Below are positions 16,435-26,371 of a stretch of DNA of 64,000 nucleotides, in pieces. Position 1 is the stretch's first letter, and every line of letters starts with the position of its first letter. Below the pieces are notes generated by a model. The model saw only the letters and a list, made by a program, of their open reading frames with translations. It did not search any database and was not told the DNA's origin. This DNA is from Tolypothrix bouteillei VB521301 (GTDB lineage Bacteria; Cyanobacteriota; Cyanobacteriia; Cyanobacteriales; Nostocaceae), in the NCBI RefSeq assembly GCF_000760695.4, contig NZ_JHEG04000001.1:7154478-7218477 (forward strand), given 5' to 3'. A program made the position numbers and the translations under genes.

Positions 16435-19400
16435 ATGAAAAATATTCTCTTTATTGATAGTGCTGTAGATAAGTACAAGATTTTATTAGAAGGACTAGTA
16501 CCAGGTATTACAGCTGTTATTCTTGACCCGAATCGCGATGGAATCGAGCAAATTTCCCAAATATTATCCCAATACAGTCTAATCGAAAGCGTTCATATTG
16601 TCTCCCACGGATCTCCTGGAACCTTATATTTAGGAAATAGCGAACTGAGCCTTCATAGTTTAACAAAGTATTCTAACGAACTACAGAATTGGTTTTTGCC
16701 ATCATCCCATCTCCCAAATCTGCTTCTTTATGGCTGTAATGTAGCAGCCGGTGATGTAGGAGAAGAATTTATTACCAAACTTCACAAACTTACTGGAGCA
16801 AGTATTGCAGCAACAGCCCGTCCTACCGGAAACGCTGCTTTAGGTGGCAATTGGAATTTGAAAGTTAATGTAGGTAGTGTTGTTAATTCACCACTAGCAT
16901 TTACAGCAGAAGCAATGGCTGCATATCCTGCTGTACTGGCTTTGTTTTCTCTAGGTAGCTATAGTAGCACAACTACTTCTAGCATGACTTCTAAAGTTAC
17001 GGTAGAAGGAAGTTATGCCTATACAGTTGATAGTGAATTGGGCTTACAAATTATTGACATTACCGATTCTAAAAAACCTACCTTTAAAGGAAAATACAAA
17101 TTTTCAGATAATAGTGAAGTCAAAGGCGTAGCTATTAAAGAAAAATACGCCTATGTTGCTAGCTTCAGTTCGGGTTTTCAAGTTGTCGATCTCACCGATC
17201 CTGCAAACCCCGTTACCAAACTTAATGATTCGACTTCTTGTAACACGGCAGAAGATATAGCCATTAAAGACAACTATATTTTCGTTGCTGGCGGTATTTC
17301 CGGTCTGAAAATTTTTGATATCAGTGACCCAACCCAGCTCGTTGTTAAAGGTCAATACAAGCCGACAAATGGCTCTATTAGAAACGTAACTGTAAAAGGT
17401 AATTATGCTTACGTTCTTTCTGAGTCAGGCTTATTCACATCAACCCTACAAATTATCGACATCACCAACCCCGATAGCCCCGTTCTTAAAGGCAGTTACA
17501 ATACCTCAAGCACAGCTTATGAAGTCAAGATAGAAGGGAACTACGCTTACATTGCTGCTGGCTTTTCGGGAATGCAAATTGTTGATATCAGCGATGCGAC
17601 CAAGCCAACTTTAAAAGGCAGTTTTGATACTTCTTATAATGTCTTTGGTGTCAGCATTGTAGGCAATTTAGCTTACATTGCCGATGGTAATATGGGCGTG
17701 CAAGTCCTTGATGTGACAGCTCCTGAGACTCCCATATCTGTTGGGACTTACCAAACCACTGGTATGGCTAAAGGTGTGTTTGTCGTAAACAACCAAGCTT
17801 ACATTGCTGGAGGTTCTACAGGGCTGGAAATTGTGCTGAACAATACTCCTCCTACTGCTGCTGACAAAACTATTAGCGTTGATGAAGACACCGTCTATGC
17901 CTTTGTTATGGATGACTTTGGCTTCACTGATAGCGATGATGGTAGTGACGGCAGTAGTTTAAAAGAAGTACAAATTACGGAACTGCCACTAGTCGGTCAG
18001 TTGTTCAAAGATACCAATGAAGATGGTATCCAAAATGATGGCGAAGCTATTACCGTTGACCAAAAGATCGCATTTGCTGATATCTCCAAGCTGAAATTTA
18101 AGTCCATTGCAGACGCTAGTGGTACTAATTACGCAAGCTTCAAGTTTAAAGTTAGTGATGGTTTGGAATACAGCGCTGTAGCGTATAAGGCAACAATTGA
18201 TGTTAAGCCCGTTAACGATGCACCTGTTCTCAGTGACACTGACGTCACTCTCAGTGCTGTTATCAAAGGTGCAAGCGCACCAACAGGCGCAGTTGGTACC
18301 TTAATTTCTTCTTTAGTGAAACTGGAAGGCAATGTTAAAGATGCAGACACTGATGCACTCACAGGTATTGCGATTACTAAACTTGATACAACCAAAGGCA
18401 GCTGGTTCTACAGCATCGACAACGGTAGCAAGTGGACATCTTTGAGTTCTGTATCGGATTCTAACGCTCTACTCTTAGCCGCAGATACCAATACCCGTAT
18501 CTATTTTCAACCCAACGCCGAGACTACCGGAAAAATTAGCGACCTTTTAACCTTCCGTGCTTGGGATCGAACTAGTGGCACCAATGGTAGCAATATTGAC
18601 ATAACAAGCAGTACGAACGCAACTGCTTTCAGTACTACGACTGACACAGCTGGAATTACCGTCAAAGACGCGAGTGATGGTACAGATTCTGGCAGTACTG
18701 GTGGTTCTGTTAACGTCAAACTGAGTTTAAAGATAGTACCTAACAATCTTTTCCTTTTAGGTGATGCTTCTGAAGGTGGCAAACTCAAACTCCATATTAA
18801 GCTTGACGGACACAAATCCAAACTGGTAAATGAATTGGGAGTATGCGTTGTTGATGATGACAAAGGCACAATTGACGGTATTGCTCCTGATACAGAAGGT
18901 TACGCCCAAGCTGCATTATCAAGAGCACAAGTAATTTTCTCGTCTATTGCCAATGCTCCTAAAGGGTTTAGTTCAGATCTGACGCGTCTTTTAGAATTTA
19001 GCGCTGGTGCAAAGCTCAAATTCTTCATGATTAAAGACGGTACCCTTGATGGTGTCATGTCTGGTAAGATTTCCTTTAAAAATGTCCTCTTTGCTGATAC
19101 GAAAACGCAAAAGACCACAGACTTGGGAAATGGAGAGTTTGCTCTAGATTGGGATGAGTTACTTGAGGGTGGCGGTGCTGACTTCCAAAAGTTGAAAATC
19201 AAGATTAAAGCCTCAAATGAAGAAATGCCTTTAGGAACTGGTTTGCAAGGTACATCAGGTGGAGAAGTCATTGATTTACGAGAAGCAAAAACGGAAGTTA
19301 AAGCAGAGTTTACCATTCATAGAGAAGCAGCATTTAAGAACTTTGTCTGCTTCTACCAGATGGCTGATGCAAAAGGTGGTATCGATATCAATGGTGATGG

Positions 19401-19755
19401 TAAGGCAGACCTGATGCCTGGTGATGAAGGTTATATCAAAGCAGCAATGAATGCTCGTGTGTCTGGAATTAACCTATCAGTAGAAAATCAAAGTTCTGCA
19501 ACTTTCTCAGGCGTTTTCCAAAAAGGTTCTGTCTTTGCGCCAATGATTATTGCTGATGGTACAGCAGAAATGCTTTTAGATAGTGACATTAAGAACGATC
19601 CTGCTGTGTACTTACCTTTCTTAGGCGCTAACCCAAATAAAACAGACCATATTCGCTTGTTGGGCAGCAACTGCTTTGGTTTTGAAGATTTACCAGGTGG
19701 TGGTGACAATGACTTTAATGATATCGTTGTTAAGGTGAATTTGAAAACCGCTTAA
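16435..19755 (+). CDS. Large DUF4347 / LVIVD-repeat / DUF4114 surface protein
   Basis: From ATG 16435, preceded by AGGAAAG, the product is 1106 residues; the TTG at 16411 is less likely. It has an N-terminal DUF4347 domain (about 1-160: LFIDSAVDKYKILLEG, VHIVSHGSPGTLYLG, LLLYGCNVAAG). About six LVIVD-type beta-propeller repeats follow (175-465; for example YAYIAAGFSGMQIVDIS). Next are cadherin-like segments (470-750; PVNDAPVL, DEDTVYAF) and a C-terminal DUF4114 domain ending GFEDLPGGGDNDFNDIVVKV. There is no classical signal peptide. DUF4347 proteins of cyanobacteria are typically large exported proteins, and a type I exporter pair lies 1.1 kb downstream, so this is a likely substrate. Confidence 0.8.
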   Translation: MKNILFIDSAVDKYKILLEGLVPGITAVILDPNRDGIEQISQILSQYSLIESVHIVSHGSPGTLYLGNSELSLHSLTKYSNELQNWFLPSSHLPNLLLYGCNVAAGDVGEEFITKLHKLTGASIAATARPTGNAALGGNWNLKVNVGSVVNSPLAFTAEAMAAYPAVLALFSLGSYSSTTTSSMTSKVTVEGSYAYTVDSELGLQIIDITDSKKPTFKGKYKFSDNSEVKGVAIKEKYAYVASFSSGFQVVDLTDPANPVTKLNDSTSCNTAEDIAIKDNYIFVAGGISGLKIFDISDPTQLVVKGQYKPTNGSIRNVTVKGNYAYVLSESGLFTSTLQIIDITNPDSPVLKGSYNTSSTAYEVKIEGNYAYIAAGFSGMQIVDISDATKPTLKGSFDTSYNVFGVSIVGNLAYIADGNMGVQVLDVTAPETPISVGTYQTTGMAKGVFVVNNQAYIAGGSTGLEIVLNNTPPTAADKTISVDEDTVYAFVMDDFGFTDSDDGSDGSSLKEVQITELPLVGQLFKDTNEDGIQNDGEAITVDQKIAFADISKLKFKSIADASGTNYASFKFKVSDGLEYSAVAYKATIDVKPVNDAPVLSDTDVTLSAVIKGASAPTGAVGTLISSLVKLEGNVKDADTDALTGIAITKLDTTKGSWFYSIDNGSKWTSLSSVSDSNALLLAADTNTRIYFQPNAETTGKISDLLTFRAWDRTSGTNGSNIDITSSTNATAFSTTTDTAGITVKDASDGTDSGSTGGSVNVKLSLKIVPNNLFLLGDASEGGKLKLHIKLDGHKSKLVNELGVCVVDDDKGTIDGIAPDTEGYAQAALSRAQVIFSSIANAPKGFSSDLTRLLEFSAGAKLKFFMIKDGTLDGVMSGKISFKNVLFADTKTQKTTDLGNGEFALDWDELLEGGGADFQKLKIKIKASNEEMPLGTGLQGTSGGEVIDLREAKTEVKAEFTIHREAAFKNFVCFYQMADAKGGIDINGDGKADLMPGDEGYIKAAMNARVSGINLSVENQSSATFSGVFQKGSVFAPMIIADGTAEMLLDSDIKNDPAVYLPFLGANPNKTDHIRLLGSNCFGFEDLPGGGDNDFNDIVVKVNLKTA

Positions 19756-19776
19756 TTCTTGAAAACTCCAACAATA

Positions 19777-19806
19777 TGTAGAGACGCAGCATACTCCGTC
19801 TCTACA
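19777..19806. terminator. Hairpin after the DUF4347 gene
   Basis: Perfect 10-bp stem TGTAGAGACG (19777-19786) and CGTCTCTACA (19797-19806), loop CAGCATACTC. This TGTAGAGACG hairpin family is widely dispersed in filamentous cyanobacteria; no T-tract follows. Confidence 0.5.
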
Positions 19807-19860
19807 GGATAAAATGCAAGATTGCTTGTCATGTGAAAACTAAGTTTTCTCAAAGAAATT

Positions 19861-19902
19861 CCTCTCTAACTCTCAATTACAATAAGGGAGAGATTAGAGA
19901 GG
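19861..19902 (+). terminator. Probable terminator of the DUF4347 gene
   Basis: CCTCTCTAACTCTC pairs with GGGAGAGATTAGAGAGG with one bulged region, followed by ATTTTGTG. It lies 105 bp after the stop codon. Confidence 0.55.
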
Positions 19903-20874
19903 ATTTTGTGTACTTTAAAAGCACAAACTGATATACATTAGGCAATATCAAGTCTAACTGTATTCAAATTGACAACAAATCAGTATCTCTACCGATCTTT
20001 TTAAGAATTATTAACAAGATAGAATGTTAAATTTTTAAAAAACATTAACAAAATTCATTTTTTTATCAAAACGCCGTAATACCCCATCCGTCTACACGAA
20101 GTAGGGTGGGGAGTGTCAATTAACGGTAACAGATGCAGAGAAGCCAGTGCTACAAGAGAGCCAACCAGACCACGAGTCCCTTCCAATCCATCAGGGTGAT
20201 TCAGAGGGGTAAATTCAAGTTGTGCGTACACGTTAGCCTTTGAGAGAGGGTCAGGGTGAGGGCTATCTTCATTCACCTATGTGAAAAATTCAGTGCTTTT
20301 ACTTATTTAAGTGTAAACGACTCTAGAGCTAAACTTAAGTTCCAATCGATTCTGGCTGAGTAAATTATAAGTGAACTTACAGAACGATTCAATTTTATAT
20401 TATTTTACCTTTAATTATTAAGAAAATTTAAAAATCACACTATTTTTTTATTTCCTAAATAGGATGAAGTGTCGTTTTCCTACTTTCCTAACAACACCTA
20501 TATGATAAGTTTTTTACGAAAAGCCTGCTTTTCTTGCTTAATTCTGCATACAAACTTCACAAATTCTGAAGGCTTCCTGGTTAAAAATGTTATTACTAAT
20601 ACACAGTTAAAATAAATTTCTTTTGTTAAATAAGTATTAAGTGTCTCAGTGTTGTGTTTCAGATCCCGTAATTGACTACAATGTTTATGGAAGAAGAATT
20701 CATTAAAATGTGTTAATTTATACAGTACGTGTTTTCTCTACTCCTTTCACAGTCTTTTCGTTCTATTCAATTGAAAGGCGTTTGTCAATGGGGGATGGCG
20801 ACAGAACGAAAAAAAAGTCACAGTCAACAAAAAGAAAATCAAATACGTAACCTTAACTGACAATCTCTATCAGT

Positions 20875-23800
20875 ATGACTTATATAAAGAACACTGCATT
20901 TCTAGAATTTCTTACAAAGATAGAAGGGTTTGACCAATTACCACAAGAGGTCATAACCGCGATCGCACAAAAAGTCCAAGCTTTACGCTATCGTATAGGT
21001 CAGAAAATAGTCGGGAAAGAGAAAATACCGGATCGCATCGCCATTCTTTATGAAGGGAAAGCAAGGCTGTTGGCGTATGACCCCCGCACGCAAATGCCAA
21101 ACACCCTGAAATTGCTAGAACCGGGAATAATTCTAGGAGAAATCAGTTTGTTCCGCAATATTGCCTGCGAAACAGCGATCGCATCCAATGAAGTTATTTG
21201 CTTAACAATAGAAGTAGCAGAGTATTTAAAGTTACTTGCAAATTACCCAGGTTTTGCCCAGAGGCGTCAGGAAAAATCTCATCTTATCGAGATATTTGAT
21301 GTTATAGGTGCTCAACCAGAAGTCCAAGCCCATGGTGGGTTAAGTCTCAAAGAACTAGCACTCAACGCTTACAGTCGTGCAAAAGTGCATTATCTTCCAC
21401 CAGGAAGAAATTCATTGAATCAGTTAGAAAGCGAAAAAATTTGGTTTGTCAGTGGCGGTGGGCTTGTTCAAGATTTTCTTCCAACAAATCGATTGGAACC
21501 CAGTGATAGGTTAGACAGACTCGAGGTGCAGGGAAACAACCCCGTGCGGTTGATTGGTTTGGAAGCGGAAGATTTGTTTTTCTTAGATGAAGAACCAACA
21601 CCACAAGCGGAACCAATCTCCAGCCTAAATGTCGATACTGAGCTAGATATTCCCTACGCAGCTAACGAAGATTTACCACCATCACAACCCCCAACTCCAC
21701 AGACTGCAGCCAAAGGTAATAAAAAATACCAGTTTTATGGTGGGAAGGGACAATTAAATTCTACTATTGCCTGTTTCCAAATGGTCTCGAAACATTTGGA
21801 AATGCCATTTCGTAAAGAAGTGGTTCGCCGGGTTCTTTCCGACCAAATGAAACGTGGGGGGACAATTTCATTTCAGCTGTGTGCTTATCTCTCAGAACTG
21901 ATTGGATTGAGGGCGCAACTTGTCGATGTCCCCACAGCTTCCGTAACGCGCCTTCCAACACCAACAATGATTCGTTATGACGATAGCTATGCGATTTTGT
22001 ATGAAATTAGCGATCGCACAGCAGTTCTGGGTGTCCCCTCCAAAGGAATTGTACGCCTTACACCAGCCGAACTGATCGAGCGATTGGAAACAGAGGAAAG
22101 CAGTTACCCGCCACAAGTGAGAGTATTATTACTCTCGCGTACCACAGCAACACCCCAACAACGGTTTGGCATTAGTTGGTTTACCCCCTACCTGTCACGC
22201 TACCGCCGAGTCCTGATAGAAGTGTTCCTAGCGTCCTTTTTCGTACAACTAGCAGCGCTAGCAAACCCATTGGTTATTCAGTTAATCATCGATAAAGTCA
22301 TCGCTCAAAATAGCATGAGTACCTTACACGTTTTAGGTGCTTTGCTGTTAGTTGTCGGTTTGTTTGAAGCCGTACTTGGGACACTGCGGACTTACCTGTT
22401 TGTTGATACAACCAACCGCATTGACATGGGTTTGGGCTCAGAAATTATCGACCACATGCTGCGTTTGCCCTTACGGTATTTTGAACGCCGACCTGTTGGG
22501 GAACTTTCCACCCGGATTAACGAGTTAGAGAATATTCGACAATTCCTAACAGGAACAGCATTAACAGTAGGGTTAGATGCTTTGTTCTCAGTAGTTTATG
22601 TCATCGTAATGTTGTTCTACAGCTGGCAACTTACATTAGTTGGCTTGGGAACAATCCCGGTGTTTGTCATCATTACACTCATAGCATCACCCACAGTCAG
22701 CAAACAACTCCGTACCAAAGCAGAACGAAATTCCGATACGCAATCTTATTTAGTGGAGGTTATGTCAGGAATTCAAACGGTGAAAGCGCAAAACATTGAG
22801 TTACGCGCTCGTTTTTCCTGGCAAGAACGCTATGCGCGATACGTAGCAGCCGGATTTAAAACCGTGGTGACCTCTACCCTGGCAAGTTCTACAAGTAATT
22901 TCCTCAACAAACTTAGCAGCTTACTCGTGTTGTGGGTGGGCTCTTATTTAGTTTTGCAAGGAGAATTAACCCTAGGGGAATTGATTGCCTTCCGAATTAT
23001 CTCAGGTTACGTAACCAGCCCTATATTGCGTTTGGCACAACTGTGGCAAAACTTCCAAGAAACAGCCTTGTCACTGGAACGCTTGAGCGATATTGTAGAT
23101 ACACCACAAGAAGCAGAAGAAGACCGCGACAACATTCCTTTACCACAGATAGTAGGGTCTGTCAAATATGACAATGTGTCCTTCCGGTTTGCCAGCAACG
23201 GTCCATTGCAACTTAGCAACGTCAATCTCGATATACCAGCCGGGAAATTTGTTGGCATTGTAGGACAGAGCGGTTCGGGAAAAAGTACGATGATGAAGTT
23301 ACTTCTGCGACTCTACGAACCCGAAGCAGGCAGAATCTTAGTTGATGGCTACGATATTTCTAAAGTGGAGTTGTACTCCCTGCGGAGACAAGTCGGTGTT
23401 GTGCCGCAAGAAACACTGTTATTTGATGGTACGGTGCAAGAAAATATTGCCCTAACCAATCCTGAAGCCACAACCGAAGAAATCATTGAAGCAGCAAGAG
23501 TCGCCGCCGCCCACGACTTTATTATGAACTTACCGAACGGCTACAACACGCGAGTGGGAGAGAGAGGCGCAGGACTATCCGGGGGACAGAGACAGAGGAT
23601 TGCTATTGCACGTTCTGTTTTACAAAGACCAAAATTACTCGTTCTTGACGAAGCAACAAGTGCGCTAGATTACCCCACAGAACGTCAAGTCTGTCTCAAT
23701 CTGGCAGAAGAATTTGAAGGAAGTACCGTGTTCTTTATTACACACCGTTTGAACACAGTCAGGAATGCAGACATTATTATTGTAATGGATAGCGCCAAAG

Positions 23801-23886
23801 TCATCGAAATGGGTACCCATGAAGAGTTAATGGCTGCACGGGGTCATTATTTCTACCTTTACAATCAGCAAGACGTAAAACTCTAA
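20875..23886 (+). CDS. Type I secretion ABC exporter with cNMP-like and inactive C39-like domains
   Basis: The 1003-residue protein starts with a cyclic-nucleotide-binding-like domain (about 10-135; GIILGEISLFRN). A C39 peptidase-like domain follows (about 280-400), then an ABC transmembrane domain (about 440-715) and an ATPase (about 760-1000). The ATPase has Walker A GQSGSGKST, signature LSGGQRQRIAIAR and LLVLDEATSALD. In the C39-like domain the catalytic Cys position is Ser (Ser296 in QLNSTIACF), so it is probably a substrate-docking CLD as in HlyB rather than a leader peptidase. It partners the HlyD-family gene 85 bp downstream. The N-terminal cNMP-like domain is common in cyanobacterial exporters of this class. 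ATG 20875 has no strong ribosome binding site. Confidence 0.9.
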   Translation: MTYIKNTAFLEFLTKIEGFDQLPQEVITAIAQKVQALRYRIGQKIVGKEKIPDRIAILYEGKARLLAYDPRTQMPNTLKLLEPGIILGEISLFRNIACETAIASNEVICLTIEVAEYLKLLANYPGFAQRRQEKSHLIEIFDVIGAQPEVQAHGGLSLKELALNAYSRAKVHYLPPGRNSLNQLESEKIWFVSGGGLVQDFLPTNRLEPSDRLDRLEVQGNNPVRLIGLEAEDLFFLDEEPTPQAEPISSLNVDTELDIPYAANEDLPPSQPPTPQTAAKGNKKYQFYGGKGQLNSTIACFQMVSKHLEMPFRKEVVRRVLSDQMKRGGTISFQLCAYLSELIGLRAQLVDVPTASVTRLPTPTMIRYDDSYAILYEISDRTAVLGVPSKGIVRLTPAELIERLETEESSYPPQVRVLLLSRTTATPQQRFGISWFTPYLSRYRRVLIEVFLASFFVQLAALANPLVIQLIIDKVIAQNSMSTLHVLGALLLVVGLFEAVLGTLRTYLFVDTTNRIDMGLGSEIIDHMLRLPLRYFERRPVGELSTRINELENIRQFLTGTALTVGLDALFSVVYVIVMLFYSWQLTLVGLGTIPVFVIITLIASPTVSKQLRTKAERNSDTQSYLVEVMSGIQTVKAQNIELRARFSWQERYARYVAAGFKTVVTSTLASSTSNFLNKLSSLLVLWVGSYLVLQGELTLGELIAFRIISGYVTSPILRLAQLWQNFQETALSLERLSDIVDTPQEAEEDRDNIPLPQIVGSVKYDNVSFRFASNGPLQLSNVNLDIPAGKFVGIVGQSGSGKSTMMKLLLRLYEPEAGRILVDGYDISKVELYSLRRQVGVVPQETLLFDGTVQENIALTNPEATTEEIIEAARVAAAHDFIMNLPNGYNTRVGERGAGLSGGQRQRIAIARSVLQRPKLLVLDEATSALDYPTERQVCLNLAEEFEGSTVFFITHRLNTVRNADIIIVMDSAKVIEMGTHEELMAARGHYFYLYNQQDVKL

Positions 23887-23968
23887 TTGGTTAGTAGTGA
23901 GTAGTTAGTAGTGATTTGTTCTACTAACCACTAACCACTAACCACTAACCACTAACAAATTTAAAATC
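23887..23968. repeat. Inverted pair of heptamer (STRR) tracts between exporter and HlyD genes
   Basis: A left tract of TTAGTAG/GTGAGTA units (about 23891-23915) is followed, after TTTGTTC, by a right tract of five CTAACCA units up to 23965. The two tracts are roughly reverse complements and could fold into a hairpin in the intercistronic mRNA. Confidence 0.65.
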
Positions 23969-23971
23969 ACT

Positions 23972-25564
23972 ATGACTCAACTCAATGAAAATCATTTAAA
24001 TGGCAATAGCCGTAACGGTCACTCAAAGAATGGAACTAACTCTCGAAATCGGGTAAAGACAGCTGACCGCCAAGGCTCGAAAGCATTTGAGACAGATGCT
24101 AAAAGATACATTACTGAAGAATTTGACCAATCAGTTGTCTTGCGCCAATCACCATTTTGGTCGCGTACCATTATGGTAACGTTGATGACATTAGCTGCCT
24201 TTGGAATTGGTTGGGCTTGCGTTGCTAAAATTGAGCAAGTTGTACCTGCAACAGGTCAATTAAAACCAGAAGGAACTGTCAAAGAAATTCAAGCCCCCGT
24301 TAGTGGTGTTGTCAAGGCAGTTTATGTGAAAAACGGACAAAAAGTTAATCCTGGGGATTTGCTACTACAGTTTGATGCTTTGACTTCCAATGGTGAGTTA
24401 AATTCATTAAAGAAAATTCGAGCGGCGTTAACTCAAGAAAACCAGATTTACCGCCGCTTAATAGAAATGGGTTCTGGTGTGGCAGCAGAAATGGAATTTT
24501 TGCGAGGGAATTTGCCTAAAGAAACAGCGTTTCTATTGAAAAATCGGGCAAATTTAATAGCAGAAAACGAACTGTTACGACAAGAGTTTAAAAATACGGG
24601 TGGCGTTGCGGGGATGACAACGGAAGAACAGCAACGTTTAAATATTGCTAAAAGGGAATTAGAATCTCGTGCATCTGCGGCGTTATTGAAGGTTGAGCAA
24701 AGCCGGAGAAAATTGGCTCAAAATCAAGTTCAATTGGCAGATGCTAAAGGGAATTTGGCTATCGAACAGCAAATTTACAGTAGGATCAAGATTTTGGCAG
24801 AAGAAGGTGCGATCGCACAGCTACAATATCTCCAACAAGAAAGAAAAGTCCAAAACTCACAAGCAGAAATAGCACAACTTGTTCAAGAACAGCAACGACT
24901 GCAATATGAAATTGCTCAGGGGCAACAAGAGACAAGAAATACAGTTGCTGTTTCTAGCAAAACAGTTTTAGAAAAGATAGCAGAAAACAAAAAGCGGATT
25001 GCAGAAATTGATAGTCAATTATCAAGAGTGTTGCTCGACAATGAGAAGCAATTGGCTGAAATTAATAGTAAAATTCTCCAAGCGCAAACCAATATAAAAT
25101 ATCAAGAATTACGTGCGCCCGTATCGGGAGTTGTTTTTGACTTACAAGCAAAAAATCCAGGTTTTGTAGCTAATACAACTCAAAAGTTACTGACAATTGT
25201 ACCAAATGATAGCTTTGTAGCAGAGGCATTTATTACTAACAAAGATATTGGTTTTGTCAAAGAAGGGATGAAAGTTGATGTTAGGCTTGATTCCTTCCCA
25301 TACAACGAGTTTGGCGATATTAAGGGAGAATTGGTTTGGGTTGGTTCAGATGCATTACCTCCCGATGAAACACATCAATACTATCGTTTTCCCATTAAAA
25401 TTCGTTTGGCAAAACAAAATTTAGATGTTAAAGGTAGGACTATTTCCTTGCAATCGGGTATGTCTGTGACTGCTAATGTCAAAGTACGTGAAGAACGCAC
25501 AGTTATGAGTTTGTTAACTGATATGTTCACTAATGAGGTGGAAAGTTTAAAACAGGTTCGTTAA
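23972..25564 (+). CDS. HlyD-family membrane fusion protein of the type I secretion system
   Basis: The 530-residue adaptor has a polar N-terminal tail, one transmembrane segment near residues 68-88 (MVTLMTLAAFGIGWACVA) and a lipoyl-like start (GTVKEIQAPVSGVVKAVYVKN, about 102-122). A long coiled coil runs from about 140 to 370. The C-terminal half-motif ELRAPVSGVVFDL and barrel end at VKVREERTVMS. It spans the periplasm between the ABC exporter just upstream and an outer-membrane channel not encoded here. The pair forms an operon interrupted only by the heptamer tract. A hairpin at 25594-25625 probably terminates it. Confidence 0.9.
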   Translation: MTQLNENHLNGNSRNGHSKNGTNSRNRVKTADRQGSKAFETDAKRYITEEFDQSVVLRQSPFWSRTIMVTLMTLAAFGIGWACVAKIEQVVPATGQLKPEGTVKEIQAPVSGVVKAVYVKNGQKVNPGDLLLQFDALTSNGELNSLKKIRAALTQENQIYRRLIEMGSGVAAEMEFLRGNLPKETAFLLKNRANLIAENELLRQEFKNTGGVAGMTTEEQQRLNIAKRELESRASAALLKVEQSRRKLAQNQVQLADAKGNLAIEQQIYSRIKILAEEGAIAQLQYLQQERKVQNSQAEIAQLVQEQQRLQYEIAQGQQETRNTVAVSSKTVLEKIAENKKRIAEIDSQLSRVLLDNEKQLAEINSKILQAQTNIKYQELRAPVSGVVFDLQAKNPGFVANTTQKLLTIVPNDSFVAEAFITNKDIGFVKEGMKVDVRLDSFPYNEFGDIKGELVWVGSDALPPDETHQYYRFPIKIRLAKQNLDVKGRTISLQSGMSVTANVKVREERTVMSLLTDMFTNEVESLKQVR

Positions 25565-25593
25565 GGATACTTCCCACAAACAAAGTACTAACG

Positions 25594-25625
25594 AAACCCA
25601 ACATTTACAGGTATTTGTTGGGTTT
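25594..25625 (+). terminator. Terminator after the HlyD gene
   Basis: Perfect 10-bp stem AAACCCAACA (25594-25603) and TGTTGGGTTT (25616-25625) with a 12-nt loop, 30 bp after the stop codon. Confidence 0.65.
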
Positions 25626-25689
25626 GTCCAACGTACAAAAATTCGAGAGCCTTTGCAGTATTGAGGGGAGCATCCCGAAGAGCGCCAAT

Positions 25690-25930
25690 TGCCCTCAGAA
25701 TAGAATTCTGGGGCTACGTAAACAAAGTCCACCTGCGTGGACTTAGCCTGTATAGTCGAGGCAGTGCGTTGCCCAGAGCAGCGCCGTGCCCAGAGAAGTT
25801 GCGGTGAGTCCAGCCCTGAAAGCAGGTTTACGGCACGAGGGGACTGGCGAACCCGTAAGGGCTTGGGGGAAACCCCCAAGCCGCAAACTGCTCTGGGTTA
25901 CCCCCGTTGTAGCACCTGCGGTGCGATTTC
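25690..25930. repeat. Cluster of GC-rich small dispersed repeats
   Basis: Within an AT-rich 787-bp gap (25565-26351) this block is GC-rich. It contains two perfect hairpins: AAGTCCAC/GTGGACTT (25725-25744) and GGCTTGGGGG/CCCCCAAGCC (25860-25882). Related words (CCCGTAAGG, GGGAAACCC-type) recur near 35500. The block resembles the small dispersed repeats of Nostocales. Short frames across it are not genes. Sequence from 25940 to 26230 shows nothing recognisable. Confidence 0.55.
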
Positions 25931-26236
25931 AATCGCAAACGTGTTTTTTCCAAATTGGGATACTCCCGTATTAAGTTGCAACACCCTCCTATAGGGGCGA
26001 CTCTCTAGTGTAGTAGCTACCAGAAATAAGTCGATAGCAAGTCGGATTCTCAAAATCTTAATTATTTGTTAAAAAAATTTTAAGAAGTTGAATCTATGAG
26101 AATTCTTCGAGAAGCTTAAAGCCTTATTTATTCAAGAACAATCTCTATCATATCAGAGACCATTACTGTATACTTAAATTATGAGCATGAACACTGCATA
26201 AATGCTGAGGAAAAAATTAAACACGAGCACATAGCT

Positions 26237-26371
26237 GTGTTTCAAGCAGATTTAGAGTATTTGGTTGACAAAGACGGAAAGCTTCATATCCTTATCGTCA
26301 ACGAAGTTCTAAAACAGCTATTTGAAGGCATAGAGATCGAGGTACGAGCGCATGAGAAGCACAACGACTGA
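26237..26371 (+). CDS. Possible small protein overlapping the Uma2 gene
   Basis: From a GTG at 26237 the frame reads MFQADLEYLVDKDGKLHILI and ends HEKHND, 44 residues, overlapping the Uma2 start by 20 bp. The style (LEYLVDKDGK) resembles small antitoxin-like proteins. Upstream the frame stays open without an ATG, so the true start is uncertain and it may be a truncated gene. Confidence 0.3.
   Translation: MFQADLEYLVDKDGKLHILIVNEVLKQLFEGIEIEVRAHEKHND

Larger units (their letters stand above)
19756..20874. other. Long intergenic region before the type I secretion genes
   Basis: The first 150 bp hold two terminators (19777-19806 and 19861-19902). A GC-richer block at about 20070-20275 contains an imperfect CCCCATCC/GGGTGGGG hairpin and dispersed-repeat-like sequence; its open frame on the - strand resembles no protein I know. 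From 20280 to 20874 the DNA is strongly AT-rich and probably carries the exporter promoter. No gene or RNA is recognisable. Confidence 0.5.

Noticed and set aside
20055..20276. 73-residue - strand frame in the spacer before the exporter
   Set aside because: No similarity I recognise, Pro/Leu-rich repeat-like composition and no ribosome binding site.
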